DNA of 64,000 nucleotides from an uncultured Prevotella sp. (GTDB lineage Bacteria; Bacteroidota; Bacteroidia; Bacteroidales; Bacteroidaceae), in NCBI GenBank assembly GCA_944320195.1, contig CALUGP010000010.1:24516-88515 (forward strand). The letters are read 5' to 3'. The translations under genes and the position numbers were made by a program. Of this stretch, positions 1 through 7,984 are shown in pieces. The notes below the pieces were generated by a model. That model did no database searches. It saw only the letters and a program-made list of their open reading frames with translations, and was not told the origin of the DNA. Position 1 is the stretch's first letter; the number at the start of each line of letters is the position of its first letter.

Positions 1-2
1 GC

Positions 3-818
3 AACTTCCTTATAACGAAAGCCGCATATCTTAACACCGGAACGTGGGCGAAGAAGGCCATCAAGGAGGCCAAGCTCTTCGGCGAGGTGGTCGAGGTGGC
101 TTCGTCGGCCGACGCCAACTATACGTTCATTCCCAAGGACTGGACTTGCCCTGCGGACGTGGACTATCTGCATATAACCACCAACAACACCATATACGGC
201 ACGGAGATGCGCAAGGACTTGGACGTGCCCGTGCCCATGGTGGCCGACATGTCGTCTGACATTTTCAGCCGTCCGGTCGACGTGTCGAAATACATGTGCA
301 TCTACGCCGGCGCCCAGAAGAACCTTTCAATGGCCGGTGTGACGGTGGTGATAGTGAAGGACGACGCCCTTGGCAAGGCTCCGCGCGCAATACCGACGAT
401 GCTTGACTACAAGACGCACGTGGACAAAGGCTCCATGTTCAACACTCCGCCGGTGGTTCCTATCTACACGGCGCTCGAGAATCTGCGCTGGATTAAGAAG
501 ATGGGCGGCGTTGAGGCTATGGACAAGCGTGCGCAAGAACGCGCCGACATGCTCTATGGCGAGATTGACCGCAACAAGCTGTTCCGCGGCACGGTTGCCA
601 CGGAAGACCGCTCTGTGATGAACATCTGCTTTGTGATGAACGACGAGTACGCCGATCTCGAGAAGCCGTTCCTCGAGTACGCTACGGCTCACGGCATGGT
701 CGGCATAAAGGGACACCGCTCTGTTGGCGGATTCCGTGCAAGTTGCTACAACGCCCAGACGGTTGAGGGCGTGCAGGCTCTCATCCAGTGCATGAAGGAC
801 TTTGAGGCGCAGCATTAA
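3..818 (+). CDS. serC: Phosphoserine aminotransferase SerC (5' end outside window)
   Basis: PLP enzyme that converts 3-phosphohydroxypyruvate and glutamate to phosphoserine and 2-oxoglutarate, the second step of serine synthesis in the cytoplasm. The reading frame is open to the left edge, so only the last 271 codons of a protein that is normally about 355-360 residues are seen. The visible start reads [15 protein letters not shown], typical SerC sequence; the PLP-binding lysine lies in [11 protein letters not shown], and the C-terminal region has the [14 protein letters not shown] substrate-binding segment. It is followed after 129 bp by serA on the same strand, so the two serine-pathway enzymes are probably coordinately expressed. 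Identification is firm. Confidence 0.95.
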   Translation, partial: NFLITKAAYLNTGTWAKKAIKEAKLFGEVVEVASSADANYTFIPKDWTCPADVDYLHITTNNTIYGTEMRKDLDVPVPMVADMSSDIFSRPVDVSKYMCIYAGAQKNLSMAGVTVVIVKDDALGKAPRAIPTMLDYKTHVDKGSMFNTPPVVPIYTALENLRWIKKMGGVEAMDKRAQERADMLYGEIDRNKLFRGTVATEDRSVMNICFVMNDEYADLEKPFLEYATAHGMVGIKGHRSVGGFRASCYNAQTVEGVQALIQCMKDFEAQH

Positions 819-947
819 GCGTTGGGGCTTGCGGAGATTTTAGGGGGCATGTCGCGCCTGCGGTTCAGCCGTATGTGATTGTGGTCGGGCGTGCGCCCTT
901 TTCTTTCATTCAGCCATAATGTCTATCAATCTAAAAATCAATGTGAT

Positions 948-1865
948 ATGAAAGTTTTAGTAGCTACCGAGAAGCCGTTTGCCGCCATTGCCGTAGACGG
1001 GATAAAGAAGGAAATAGAAAGCGTGGGCAACGAGCTTGTGCTGCTTGAGAAATATGCCGACGCGTCCCAATTGCTTGATGCGGTGAAGGATGCGGACGCC
1101 ATGATAGTGCGCTCGGACAAGGTTACGCCGGCCGTGCTCGATGCCGCTTCAAACCTGAAGATTGTAGTCCGCGCCGGTGCCGGATACGACAATGTCGACA
1201 CCGCTTATGCGAAGGAGAAGGGCGTCGTGGTGGAGAACACGCCAGGGCAGAACTCCAACGCCGTGGCCGAGCTCGTGTTCGGACTGCTGGTGTATGCCGT
1301 GCGCAATTTCTACAACGGCAAGGCCGGCACTGAGCTGAAGGGCAAGAAGCTGGGCATCCTGGCTTTCGGCAACGTGGGACGCAACGTGGCCCGCATAGCC
1401 AAGGGCTTCGGCATGGACGTTTACGCTTATGACGCGTTTTGCCCGAAGGACGCGATAGAAGAGGCCGGAGTGCACGCGGCAGATTCGCAGGATGCCTTGT
1501 TTGAAGAATGCGACATAGTTTCGTTGCATATTCCGGCCACGCCGGAGACCAGGGAGAGCATCGGCTACGCCCTTGTAAGCAAGATGAAGAAGGGTGGGAT
1601 AGTGGTAAACACCGCACGCAAGGAGGTGGTGAACGAGCCGGAACTGCTCAAGCTCATGGCCGAGCGCGAGGACTTGAAGTACATAACCGACATCAAGCCG
1701 GACGCGGATGCCGATTTCGCGAAGTTTGAGGGACGTTATTTCAGCACGCCCAAGAAGATGGGCGCACAGACGGCTGAGGCCAACATCAATGCCGGAATAG
1801 CCGCGGCCAGGCAGATAAACGCGTTCTTCAAGGACGGTTGCACCAAGTATCAGGTTAACAAGTGA
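948..1865 (+). CDS. serA: D-3-phosphoglycerate dehydrogenase-type 2-hydroxyacid dehydrogenase SerA, short form
   Basis: First enzyme of serine synthesis, oxidising 3-phosphoglycerate with NAD+. The chosen ATG gives 305 residues beginning MKVLVATEK; an upstream in-frame start would add 23 residues with no family match. It has the two-lobed D-isomer dehydrogenase fold but no C-terminal ACT domain, so serine feedback through ACT is not expected. Active-site Arg224 is present (NTARKEVVNE). Two departures from the textbook family are visible: the NAD loop is AFGNVG (Ala139 instead of the first Gly), and the catalytic His position in TPxxG is lysine (TPKKMGAQT, residues 268-275). From memory such forms are usual in Bacteroidota. 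Context downstream of serC supports the role. Confidence 0.9.
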   Translation: MKVLVATEKPFAAIAVDGIKKEIESVGNELVLLEKYADASQLLDAVKDADAMIVRSDKVTPAVLDAASNLKIVVRAGAGYDNVDTAYAKEKGVVVENTPGQNSNAVAELVFGLLVYAVRNFYNGKAGTELKGKKLGILAFGNVGRNVARIAKGFGMDVYAYDAFCPKDAIEEAGVHAADSQDALFEECDIVSLHIPATPETRESIGYALVSKMKKGGIVVNTARKEVVNEPELLKLMAEREDLKYITDIKPDADADFAKFEGRYFSTPKKMGAQTAEANINAGIAAARQINAFFKDGCTKYQVNK

Positions 1866-1918
1866 CAAGTCTGCTTGCATAAGCAACGTTAATAAATAAG
1901 CGACAAGCATATATCAAT

Positions 1919-3166
1919 ATGGCTAAAATAAAACCCTTCAGGGGCATACGTCCGCCCAGGCGGTATGTGGAGGAAGTGGAGTCGAGGCCTTACGACGTGC
2001 TCGATTCAGAGGAGGCGCGCGTCGAAGCCGGCGGCAACGAGAAGAGCCTTTACCATATCATAAAGCCTGAAATAGACTTTCCCCCCGGCACGAGCGAGTA
2101 TGATCCGCGAGTGTACGAGAAGGCGGCGGAGAACTTCAGGAAGTTTCAGGACAGGGGATGGCTCGTGCAGGACGGAAAGGAGCAGTATTACATCTACGCC
2201 CAGACGATGAACGGCAAGACGCAATACGGCTTGGTGGTGTGCGCCAATGTGGACGACTATCTCAACGGGGTGATAAAGAAGCACGAGCTTACGCGGCGCG
2301 ACAAGGAGGAGGACCGCATGAAGCACGTGCGCGTGAACGACGCCAACATGGAGCCGGTGTTTTTCGCCTATCCCGACAATGCCGTGCTCGACGCGCTCAT
2401 AATGCGGTATGCCGCGACTTCGCCCGAGTATGACTTCATTGCCCCGGTAGACGGCTTCCGCCACCAGTTCTGGATAATTTCGGATGACGCCGACATAGCC
2501 ACGGTGACTGAAGAGTTCGCCAAGATGCCTTCCCTGTACATCGCCGACGGCCATCACCGCTCGGCGGCGGCGGCTCTTGTGGGCGCGGAGAAGGCCAGGC
2601 AAGACCCGGGGCATGACGGCACGGAGGAGTACAACTATTTCATGGCGGTGTGTTTCCAGGCATCCCAGCTGACGATACTCGACTACAACCGCGTGGTCAA
2701 GGACCTCAACGGGCTGACATCTGAAGCTTTCCTGGCTGCTCTTGCAAGGAACTTCGACGTGGAGGAGAAGGGCGAGCCCGAGTACAGGCCGTGCCGCCCA
2801 CACAACTTCTCGCTGTATTTGGACGGCAAATGGTACAGCCTTACGGCCAAGCCTGGCACGTTTGACGACTCAGACCCTATCGGAGTGCTCGACGTGGACA
2901 TATCGAGCCGCCTCATCCTCGACGAGATTCTCGGCATTAAGGATTTGCGCTCGGACAAGCGCATTGACTTCGTCGGCGGCCTGCGCGGCCTCGGCGAGTT
3001 GAAGCGCCGCGTGGACAGCGGAGAGATGAGGGCGGCTTTGGCCCTGTATCCCGTCACGATGAAGCAGATAATGGACATTGCCGACAGCGGCAAGATAATG
3101 CCGCCAAAGGCCACGTGGTTCGAACCGAAGCTGCGCTCGGGCCTGGTCATACACAAACTCTCGTAA
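1919..3166 (+). CDS. DUF1015 family protein
   Basis: A 415-residue soluble protein of the DUF1015 family, whose biochemical function is not established. The conserved ADGHHRSAAA segment lies at residues 209-218 and the N-terminal IKPFRGIRP is typical of the family. It starts 53 bp after serA and ends 4 bp before the next gene, so it belongs to the serC-serA transcription unit. The gene order serC, serA, DUF1015 recurs in Bacteroidales, which suggests a link to serine metabolism, but that is inference. No signal peptide or membrane segment is seen. Confidence 0.85.
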   Translation: MAKIKPFRGIRPPRRYVEEVESRPYDVLDSEEARVEAGGNEKSLYHIIKPEIDFPPGTSEYDPRVYEKAAENFRKFQDRGWLVQDGKEQYYIYAQTMNGKTQYGLVVCANVDDYLNGVIKKHELTRRDKEEDRMKHVRVNDANMEPVFFAYPDNAVLDALIMRYAATSPEYDFIAPVDGFRHQFWIISDDADIATVTEEFAKMPSLYIADGHHRSAAAALVGAEKARQDPGHDGTEEYNYFMAVCFQASQLTILDYNRVVKDLNGLTSEAFLAALARNFDVEEKGEPEYRPCRPHNFSLYLDGKWYSLTAKPGTFDDSDPIGVLDVDISSRLILDEILGIKDLRSDKRIDFVGGLRGLGELKRRVDSGEMRAALALYPVTMKQIMDIADSGKIMPPKATWFEPKLRSGLVIHKLS

Positions 3167-3170
3167 GTTC

Positions 3171-3770
3171 ATGCCTTGCAACATGGGGTTGGACGAGTAT
3201 AGGACGATAACTGATACGGGCGAGGGAACTTACTCCGAGAAGCGGAGCAAGTTCCTTGCCTTCTCGCATCACGTGGAGAGCGTCGACGAGGTGAAGGAGA
3301 TTCTGCAGACTTACCGTAAAAAATATTACGACGCGCGGCATGTGTGCTATGCGTATGTGCTGGGACCGGAGCGCAGCGAGTTCCGCGCCAACGACGACGG
3401 CGAGCCGAGCAGCACGGCCGGAAAGCCCATATTGGGGCAGATCAACAGCAACGGGCTTACCGACGTGCTCGTCGTGGTGGTGCGCTATTACGGCGGAGTC
3501 AATCTTGGCACGGGCGGCCTGATCGTCGCATACAAGACGGCGGCCGCCGAGGCACTGGCCGCGTCGGACGTGGTGACGAGGCAGGTTGAGGAGGTTGTCA
3601 CCTACAGCTTCCCTTACGTGATGATGAACTCCGTGATGCGCGTGGTCAAGGAGATGAAGCCGCGCGTCATATCGCAAGAGTATGACGGAACTTGCGTGAT
3701 AAGGCTCGGCATAAGGCGCTCTGAAGCCGAAACGCTACGGGCCAAGCTTGAAAATCTTTCATTTGAGTGA
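3171..3770 (+). CDS. YigZ/IMPACT family protein
   Basis: A 199-residue protein with an N-terminal UPF0029/Impact domain, marked by DDGEPSSTAGKPIL, and a C-terminal DUF1949-type ferredoxin-like domain. Family members bind nucleic acid or ribosomal partners; eukaryotic IMPACT modulates Gcn2, but the bacterial role is not settled. The start is either the first ATG here or the ATG 12 bp further in (MGLDEYRTI), which fits the family slightly better. It begins 4 bp after DUF1015 and is probably co-transcribed with it. Confidence 0.85.
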   Translation: MPCNMGLDEYRTITDTGEGTYSEKRSKFLAFSHHVESVDEVKEILQTYRKKYYDARHVCYAYVLGPERSEFRANDDGEPSSTAGKPILGQINSNGLTDVLVVVVRYYGGVNLGTGGLIVAYKTAAAEALAASDVVTRQVEEVVTYSFPYVMMNSVMRVVKEMKPRVISQEYDGTCVIRLGIRRSEAETLRAKLENLSFE

Positions 3771-3778
3771 CGTTTTTC

Positions 3779-3810
3779 TTTGCCATGTGAAATAATTGTA
3801 TTACCTTTGC
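3779..3810 (+). promoter_or_regulatory. Bacteroidota-type promoter of tRNA-Ser
   Basis: TTTG at 3779-3782, a 19-nt spacer and TACCTTTGC at 3802-3810 match the -33/-7 consensus (TTTG, TAnnTTTG) of the Bacteroidota primary sigma factor. It lies 54 bp upstream of the mature tRNA. Confidence 0.75.
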
Positions 3811-3864
3811 ACCAGTCAAAAGCCAAGTGGCGGCTTCCTTATCGGCGGCGCCAATGGTGAAAAG

Positions 3865-3952
3865 GGAAGGTTGGCAGAGTGACCGAATGCGCTGGACTCG
3901 AAATCCGGTATACCCATTACGGGTATCGGGGGTTTGAATCCCTCACCTTCCG
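3865..3952 (+). tRNA. tRNA-Ser (anticodon CGA)
   Basis: An 88-nt class II tRNA. The acceptor stem GGAAGGT pairs with ACCTTCC; the anticodon arm is CTGGA-CTCGAAA-TCCGG, giving anticodon CGA, which reads UCG. A long variable arm (ATACCC/GGGTAT) and the T-arm loop GTTTGAATC are present. The discriminator is G; the CCA end is not encoded. The long variable arm confirms a serine rather than another identity. Confidence 0.95.
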
Positions 3953-4109
3953 CAGATAGTTTGAGTGGGGGAGGCAGGCGATGGCTTGTCTCCCCCACTT
4001 TTCATGCCGGCACGCCGGCGCTCGGCCCGACGAAGCGGGTCAGCGCGTAAGGGTGAACGTGAGCCGGCATGAGAAAGCGTAACCGGCGCGTTTTCGGCAT
4101 GACTGTAAC

Positions 4110-4176
4110 TGTCATTTGTAATTGTAAGTGTTTCCGCTCCGGCTGTCATCTGTAGTTGCAACGTGTCCGCTCCGGC
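4110..4176 (+). repeat. Tandem pair of 33-34 bp units, TGTCATYTGTARTTG family
   Basis: Two adjacent units, 4110-4143 and 4144-4176, each begin TGTCATYTGTARTTGYAA and end CGCTCCGGC. The first half of the unit recurs directly at 4599-4617 and inverted at 4392-4407 and 4454-4468. A short-period relative (ATGACAG repeats) lies at 5792-5819. Confidence 0.75.
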
Positions 4177-4507
4177 TCCGGCGGCATGGTTCCCAAACGC
4201 AGCAGGGTGTGCTTTCCGCGTGGCGCAGACATGGCTGTCATGCGGCGCGAATGCCGTCCTTGCATGGTGTAAAGATACTTGTTCGTGTGCGAATGCGGCT
4301 GTTTTGCAGTGCCTGCACGCTATTCGCACGACTTCCGCCAACGGTGCGGGGTGTGAGTGGGGGCGACCATGTCGCGCGCCTCTCGGCGCTTACACTTACA
4401 GATGACAGAGGGCGATGTGGCGCAACGGAGCGGCGCGTGGCGCAATGCAATGACAATTACAGATGACAACCAGTCTTTGCGCTCTGTGTGAGAGGTGTAT
4501 TAGAATT

Positions 4508-4549
4508 TTATATTATATATTATTATATATATAATAATATATAATATAA
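4508..4549. repeat. Perfect 42-bp AT-only palindrome
   Basis: Every base from 4508 to 4549 pairs with its partner about the centre between 4528 and 4529; the symmetry breaks at 4507/4550. The block is made only of A and T in a GC-rich neighbourhood. It could extrude as a cruciform, act as a bidirectional termination hairpin or bind a protein; no T-tract or gene end defines it as an ordinary terminator. Confidence 0.9.
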
Positions 4550-4697
4550 CTTCTTAATATGCGTCCCCGGGCTGTGGTGTGTGCGCGCCGATGTCATTTG
4601 TCATCTGTAATTGTAAGGGTGAGAGGCCGGAGTGGCGGACCGCACGGAGCGCAAACCGAAGTGTGAATTATTTTAACTTATTAGCGTGCCTAAAAAA

Positions 4698-4729
4698 TTG
4701 GGCGTGACGGAATAATTGCTTACCTTTGC
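4698..4729 (+). promoter_or_regulatory. Promoter of rsmA
   Basis: TTG at 4698-4700, a 20-nt spacer and TACCTTTGC at 4721-4729. The -7 box and the six bases before it resemble the tRNA-Ser promoter closely. The leader to the ATG is about 95 nt. Confidence 0.7.
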
Positions 4730-4829
4730 ACCTGTGGTTGGATGTGCGCCACCGGCGCCGGCGCATGTGCGGCCGCCCGGCGCAAGGCGGCGTGGGGGCA
4801 TTGAGCGACACTAAAATATTTTGACAGAC

Positions 4830-5642
4830 ATGAGACAGGTAAGACCAAAGAAGAACCTCGGGCAGCACTTCCTGACCGACTTGAACATAGCCAAGGCCAT
4901 TGCCGACACCGTTGACGCGTGTCCCGGCATACCCGTGCTGGAAGTGGGGCCGGGCATGGGTGTCCTGACGCAATACCTGATGTCGAAGGGGCGTGAGCTG
5001 AAGGTGGTGGAGATAGACGCCGAATCGGTGGCCTACCTCAAAGAGAAGTATCCGGGGCTAAGGCAAAGCATCGTGGGTGAGGATTTTCTGAGAATGGACT
5101 TGAACGGGCTTTTCGGCGGGCGCCCGTTCGTGCTTACGGGCAATTATCCCTACGACATATCGTCCCAGATATTCTTCAAGATGCTTGACAACAAGGACCT
5201 GATACCGTGCTGTACGGGGATGATCCAGCGCGAGGTGGCGCTGCGCATGGCCTCGGCTCCCGGCAACAAGGCTTACGGCATATTGAGCGTGCTCATACAG
5301 GCGTGGTATGACGTGGAGTATCTTTTCACGGTGGACGAGAATGTCTTCAACCCTCCGCCCAAGGTGAAGAGCGCGGTGATACGGATGACGCGCAACGGGG
5401 TTGACGACCTTGGGTGTGACTGGCCTTTGTTCCGCCGGGTGGTGAAGACCGTGTTCAACCAGCGCCGCAAGATGCTGCGCGTGTCGTTGAAGCAGCTTTT
5501 CCCTGACGTGCGGGCTCACGCCGCCTTCTTCAGCGGCGGCATGATGACGCTCCGCCCCGAGCAGCTCTCCATAAGCCAGTTCGTGGAACTGACGAATCTT
5601 GTCGGGGACGAGATGGGGGCCGTGGCGACCGGCGGCGAGTAA
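4830..5642 (+). CDS. rsmA: 16S rRNA dimethyladenosine transferase RsmA (KsgA)
   Basis: SAM-dependent enzyme that dimethylates the two adjacent adenines near the 3' end of 16S rRNA, a late checkpoint in 30S subunit assembly. The chosen ATG yields 270 residues beginning MRQVRPKKNLGQHFL; an in-frame TTG 9 bp upstream is less likely. The SAM loop is EVGPGMG (residues 38-44) and the catalytic motif NYPYDIS starts at residue 105. The C-terminal helical domain (FRRVVKTVFNQRRKMLR) is complete. Monocistronic, with its own promoter. Confidence 0.95.
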   Translation: MRQVRPKKNLGQHFLTDLNIAKAIADTVDACPGIPVLEVGPGMGVLTQYLMSKGRELKVVEIDAESVAYLKEKYPGLRQSIVGEDFLRMDLNGLFGGRPFVLTGNYPYDISSQIFFKMLDNKDLIPCCTGMIQREVALRMASAPGNKAYGILSVLIQAWYDVEYLFTVDENVFNPPPKVKSAVIRMTRNGVDDLGCDWPLFRRVVKTVFNQRRKMLRVSLKQLFPDVRAHAAFFSGGMMTLRPEQLSISQFVELTNLVGDEMGAVATGGE

Positions 5643-5791
5643 AAGGGGCGTGAGCCCGGCATAAGGAACATCCTTACGAAGGCCATTTCCGCCGTTGTGG
5701 AAAATAACAGTTGTGCCGAACTCACGACGTAAAAACGAATCCGACGCCCTTGTAGTGCTCTGGTCTGCGGCGCTCCGGCGTTCCGCTTACA

Positions 5792-5819
5792 ATGACAGAT
5801 GACAGATGACAGATGACAT
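5792..5819. repeat. Four tandem 7-bp units (ATGACAG)
   Basis: ATGACAG is repeated at 5792, 5799 and 5806, with a last copy ATGACAT at 5813. ACAATG before and CATTGT after can close the array into a hairpin. It lies in the 236-bp spacer between the ends of convergent rsmA and the GH97 gene, and is related to the repeat cluster at 4110-4617. Confidence 0.8.
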
Positions 5820-5878
5820 TGTGTTTAGGGATGGTGCCACGCCGCTCTTCCGGGCGTCGGATTCGGGGATGTCGATTT

Positions 5879-7822
5879 TCACTTTACGATCACAATTCCG
5901 CCTTCGGGCTGTATCGTCACTTGTGTCTTGGAGGGGTTCTTCATCCTTATGGTTTTCAGTGCGGCCTGCCGGTTCGCGCCGTCATGATGGTATTCCGCTT
6001 CGCCCTCCTTGCCCGTAAAGCTCAGGTCGAGCTTCAGCTTTAACGGCTTGTCGGTAGCGTTGATTCCCGCCACGTACCACTTCTCTCCGTTCCTCCTTGC
6101 CAGTACGCAGTATTTGCCCGGGTAGCCGTCGACGAACACCGTCTCGTCCCACGTTGTGGGCACGCCTTTCATGAAGTCCATCACGCTTTTCGGCGCGTCG
6201 GCAAGGTTGTTCGGGGTTATGGCGAAGTTCTGTATCGGGTTTTGGAAGAGCACGGCCGTGGCTATCTGGAACACGTCCGTGGTCTTGCGCACGCATCCCC
6301 CGTCGTTGGTGCGGTTGAGCCGCGTGTTGAGCAGCGTTCCGCCGAACTCCATGCATCCCACGGTGTTTCTTATGAACGGGTGCAGGCATGCGTTGAACGC
6401 CTCGTTGTCGTCGAAGTGCTGGTTGAATATGAGATTCTCTGATGCGAGCACGGCTTCGCTCCCCACATAGTTCGGGTACATGCGCTCCCATCCGCGCGGC
6501 AGGGTGCACCCGTGGAAGATCACCATGAGCCCGTTGTCGTCGGCGTCGCTCAGTATGGCCTCGTACAGGCGCATTGTCTCCTGCTTGTCCCCTCCGAAGA
6601 AGTCCACCTTTATCCCCTTCACGCCTATCTTGCGTAGCCATCTCATCTCCCGTTTGCGTGCTATCGGGTTGTCCATCAGGTTGGTGGGGCCTTGCTCTAT
6701 GTCGTTCCAGTATCCGCTCGAGCTGTACCATAAGAGCAGGCTTACGTTCTTGGACTTGGCGTAGCCGGCGAGCTCCGCCATCTTGTCGCGCCCTATGTTG
6801 GTGTTCCACCAGTTGTCTATCAGCACGTATTCATATCCCATGTCGGCCGCCAGGTCGATGTAAGTCTTCTGGTCGTCGTAGTTTATGCTCCCGTCCTGCC
6901 ACATGATCCAGCTCCATGTGCCGCGTCCGTACTTGTACTTGTGCTCCGAGGCGTAGCGCGGCTCCACCACGTCCCACGGCACGGTGGTCTCCACTATCGG
7001 CTTCAGGGTCTCGCCTACGGTTATCGTGCGCCACGGTGTAGCGCCGGGCAGCGCCATTCCCGGCGCCACGGTGCCGTTGCCGTTGTTCTCTTCAGGCATG
7101 GGGAATGCCACGGTGAAGAGCCCTTCGGGCGTGGCGTCGCTGAGGTGCGAGGCGCAGTACCGGCTGTCAACTCCTGTCTCGCTCACCAGGACCCAGCCGT
7201 CGCCGCCTATGTGGAAGAGGCAGGGGAATGTGAATCCGTGCCCGTATTTTGAGCGTGCCGCAAGCGGAGCGTCGGCCGTGTATTCCTCTTCATAGCTTGG
7301 CTTAGTGCGCTTCCAGCCTATCATCGCGTCGCTTTGTGGCGTAAGGAACGTGGTGGTTTGTGACGGGAAGTTGAATCCGGTCGCCTCGTTCTGTATCACG
7401 ATGCTGCCCGTCTCGCCGTAGCGCGGCATCTCGTAGCGCAGGGCTATGTCGTTGTCGCTCACCCTGAAGGTTACGTCCACCGGCTTGTTCTCTTTGTTGG
7501 CAAGGCTTACCTTAAGCTCGTTCGCCGTGTATTTCACATTTGATTGCTTTATGCGGTCGAGTTTGTAACTCTCGTTTATGCTTCTTGTCTTGCTGCCGGT
7601 AAGCGTCATGTCGCGGCTGAAGTCGCCCACGTCGGCCGTGAATCCCAATGGAGACCGTTCGAGGAACACCTTGCCGTTGTACGTCACCGTGTACGACGGC
7701 ATGCCTCCGTCCACGCTTATCTCAACCTTCAGCAGGCTGTCCGGGCTGCATACCGATGTCTTTTGGCCCCATGTCTGGCCGCAGGCTACGGCCAGAAGTA
7801 ATAAAAGTCTGACTCTCTTCAT
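5879..7822 (-). CDS. Secreted glycoside hydrolase family 97 (alpha-galactosidase/alpha-glucosidase)
   Basis: A 647-residue exo-acting alpha-glycosidase with a signal peptide (MKRVRLLLLLAVACGQTWG), so periplasmic or surface-exposed. The N-terminal beta-sandwich domain spans about residues 25-280 and is followed by the barrel (GTWSWIMWQDGSINY from 301) and a C-terminal beta domain. GH97 contains inverting SusB-like alpha-glucosidases and retaining alpha-galactosidases. Here an aspartate sits in IKVDFFGGDKQ (Asp407) with glutamates at 456 and 462 in GSEAVLASEN, which resembles the retaining group with an Asp nucleophile; that sub-assignment is inference. Divergent from a GH51 gene with an intervening promoter region; no SusC/SusD pair is nearby. 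Confidence 0.9.
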   Translation of the reverse strand: MKRVRLLLLLAVACGQTWGQKTSVCSPDSLLKVEISVDGGMPSYTVTYNGKVFLERSPLGFTADVGDFSRDMTLTGSKTRSINESYKLDRIKQSNVKYTANELKVSLANKENKPVDVTFRVSDNDIALRYEMPRYGETGSIVIQNEATGFNFPSQTTTFLTPQSDAMIGWKRTKPSYEEEYTADAPLAARSKYGHGFTFPCLFHIGGDGWVLVSETGVDSRYCASHLSDATPEGLFTVAFPMPEENNGNGTVAPGMALPGATPWRTITVGETLKPIVETTVPWDVVEPRYASEHKYKYGRGTWSWIMWQDGSINYDDQKTYIDLAADMGYEYVLIDNWWNTNIGRDKMAELAGYAKSKNVSLLLWYSSSGYWNDIEQGPTNLMDNPIARKREMRWLRKIGVKGIKVDFFGGDKQETMRLYEAILSDADDNGLMVIFHGCTLPRGWERMYPNYVGSEAVLASENLIFNQHFDDNEAFNACLHPFIRNTVGCMEFGGTLLNTRLNRTNDGGCVRKTTDVFQIATAVLFQNPIQNFAITPNNLADAPKSVMDFMKGVPTTWDETVFVDGYPGKYCVLARRNGEKWYVAGINATDKPLKLKLDLSFTGKEGEAEYHHDGANRQAALKTIRMKNPSKTQVTIQPEGGIVIVK

Positions 7823-7869
7823 AAATCGTTTAATGGTTAAATGTTGTTTATTAAGGGTGATAGTTTTGG

Positions 7870-7900
7870 CAAAAATATTGAATTTTCACACATTATCAAA
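7870..7900 (-). promoter_or_regulatory. Promoter of the GH97 gene
   Basis: Read on the minus strand: TTTG (7897-7900), a 19-nt spacer and TATTTTTG (7870-7877), an exact match to the Bacteroidota consensus. It leaves a leader of about 40 nt before the GH97 start. Confidence 0.8.
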
Positions 7901-7940
7901 ATATTTTCAAGCAAAAGTGTAAAAGAACAATATTTGTTTT

Positions 7941-7949
7941 TATCTTTGC
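7941..7949 (+). promoter_or_regulatory. -7 box of the GH51 gene
   Basis: TATCTTTGC 36 bp upstream of the GH51 ATG. No good -33 box lies at the usual distance, so this promoter may need an activator, unlike the divergent GH97 promoter. Confidence 0.65.
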
Positions 7950-7984
7950 ACCATAATACTATAAAACCAAAATACAAGTTAATC

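Larger units (their letters stand above)
3955..4829. other. Long repeat-rich intergenic region
   Basis: About 870 bp between tRNA-Ser and rsmA without a credible gene. It holds a dispersed TGTCATCTGTAATTGTAAG-like repeat in both orientations, a 42-bp AT palindrome and the rsmA promoter. Open frames here have unbalanced composition and match nothing I recognise. Confidence 0.7.

Noticed and set aside
1149-1910. 253-residue frame antisense to serA
   Set aside because: Antisense shadow caused by the high-GC codon use of serA; serA has all family motifs.
4128-4466. Possible 112-residue gene between tRNA-Ser and rsmA
   Set aside because: It runs through the repeat cluster, is rich in Arg, Cys and Leu as expected from GC-rich non-coding frames, and has no promoter or family match.
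5982-6809. 275-residue frame inside the GH97 gene
   Set aside because: Same-strand shadow of a complete, motif-bearing GH97 gene; composition is Arg- and Gln-rich.
7933-7936. TTTG as -33 box of the GH51 promoter
   Set aside because: It ends only 4 bp before the -7 box, while functional boxes elsewhere in the window are 18-21 bp apart.
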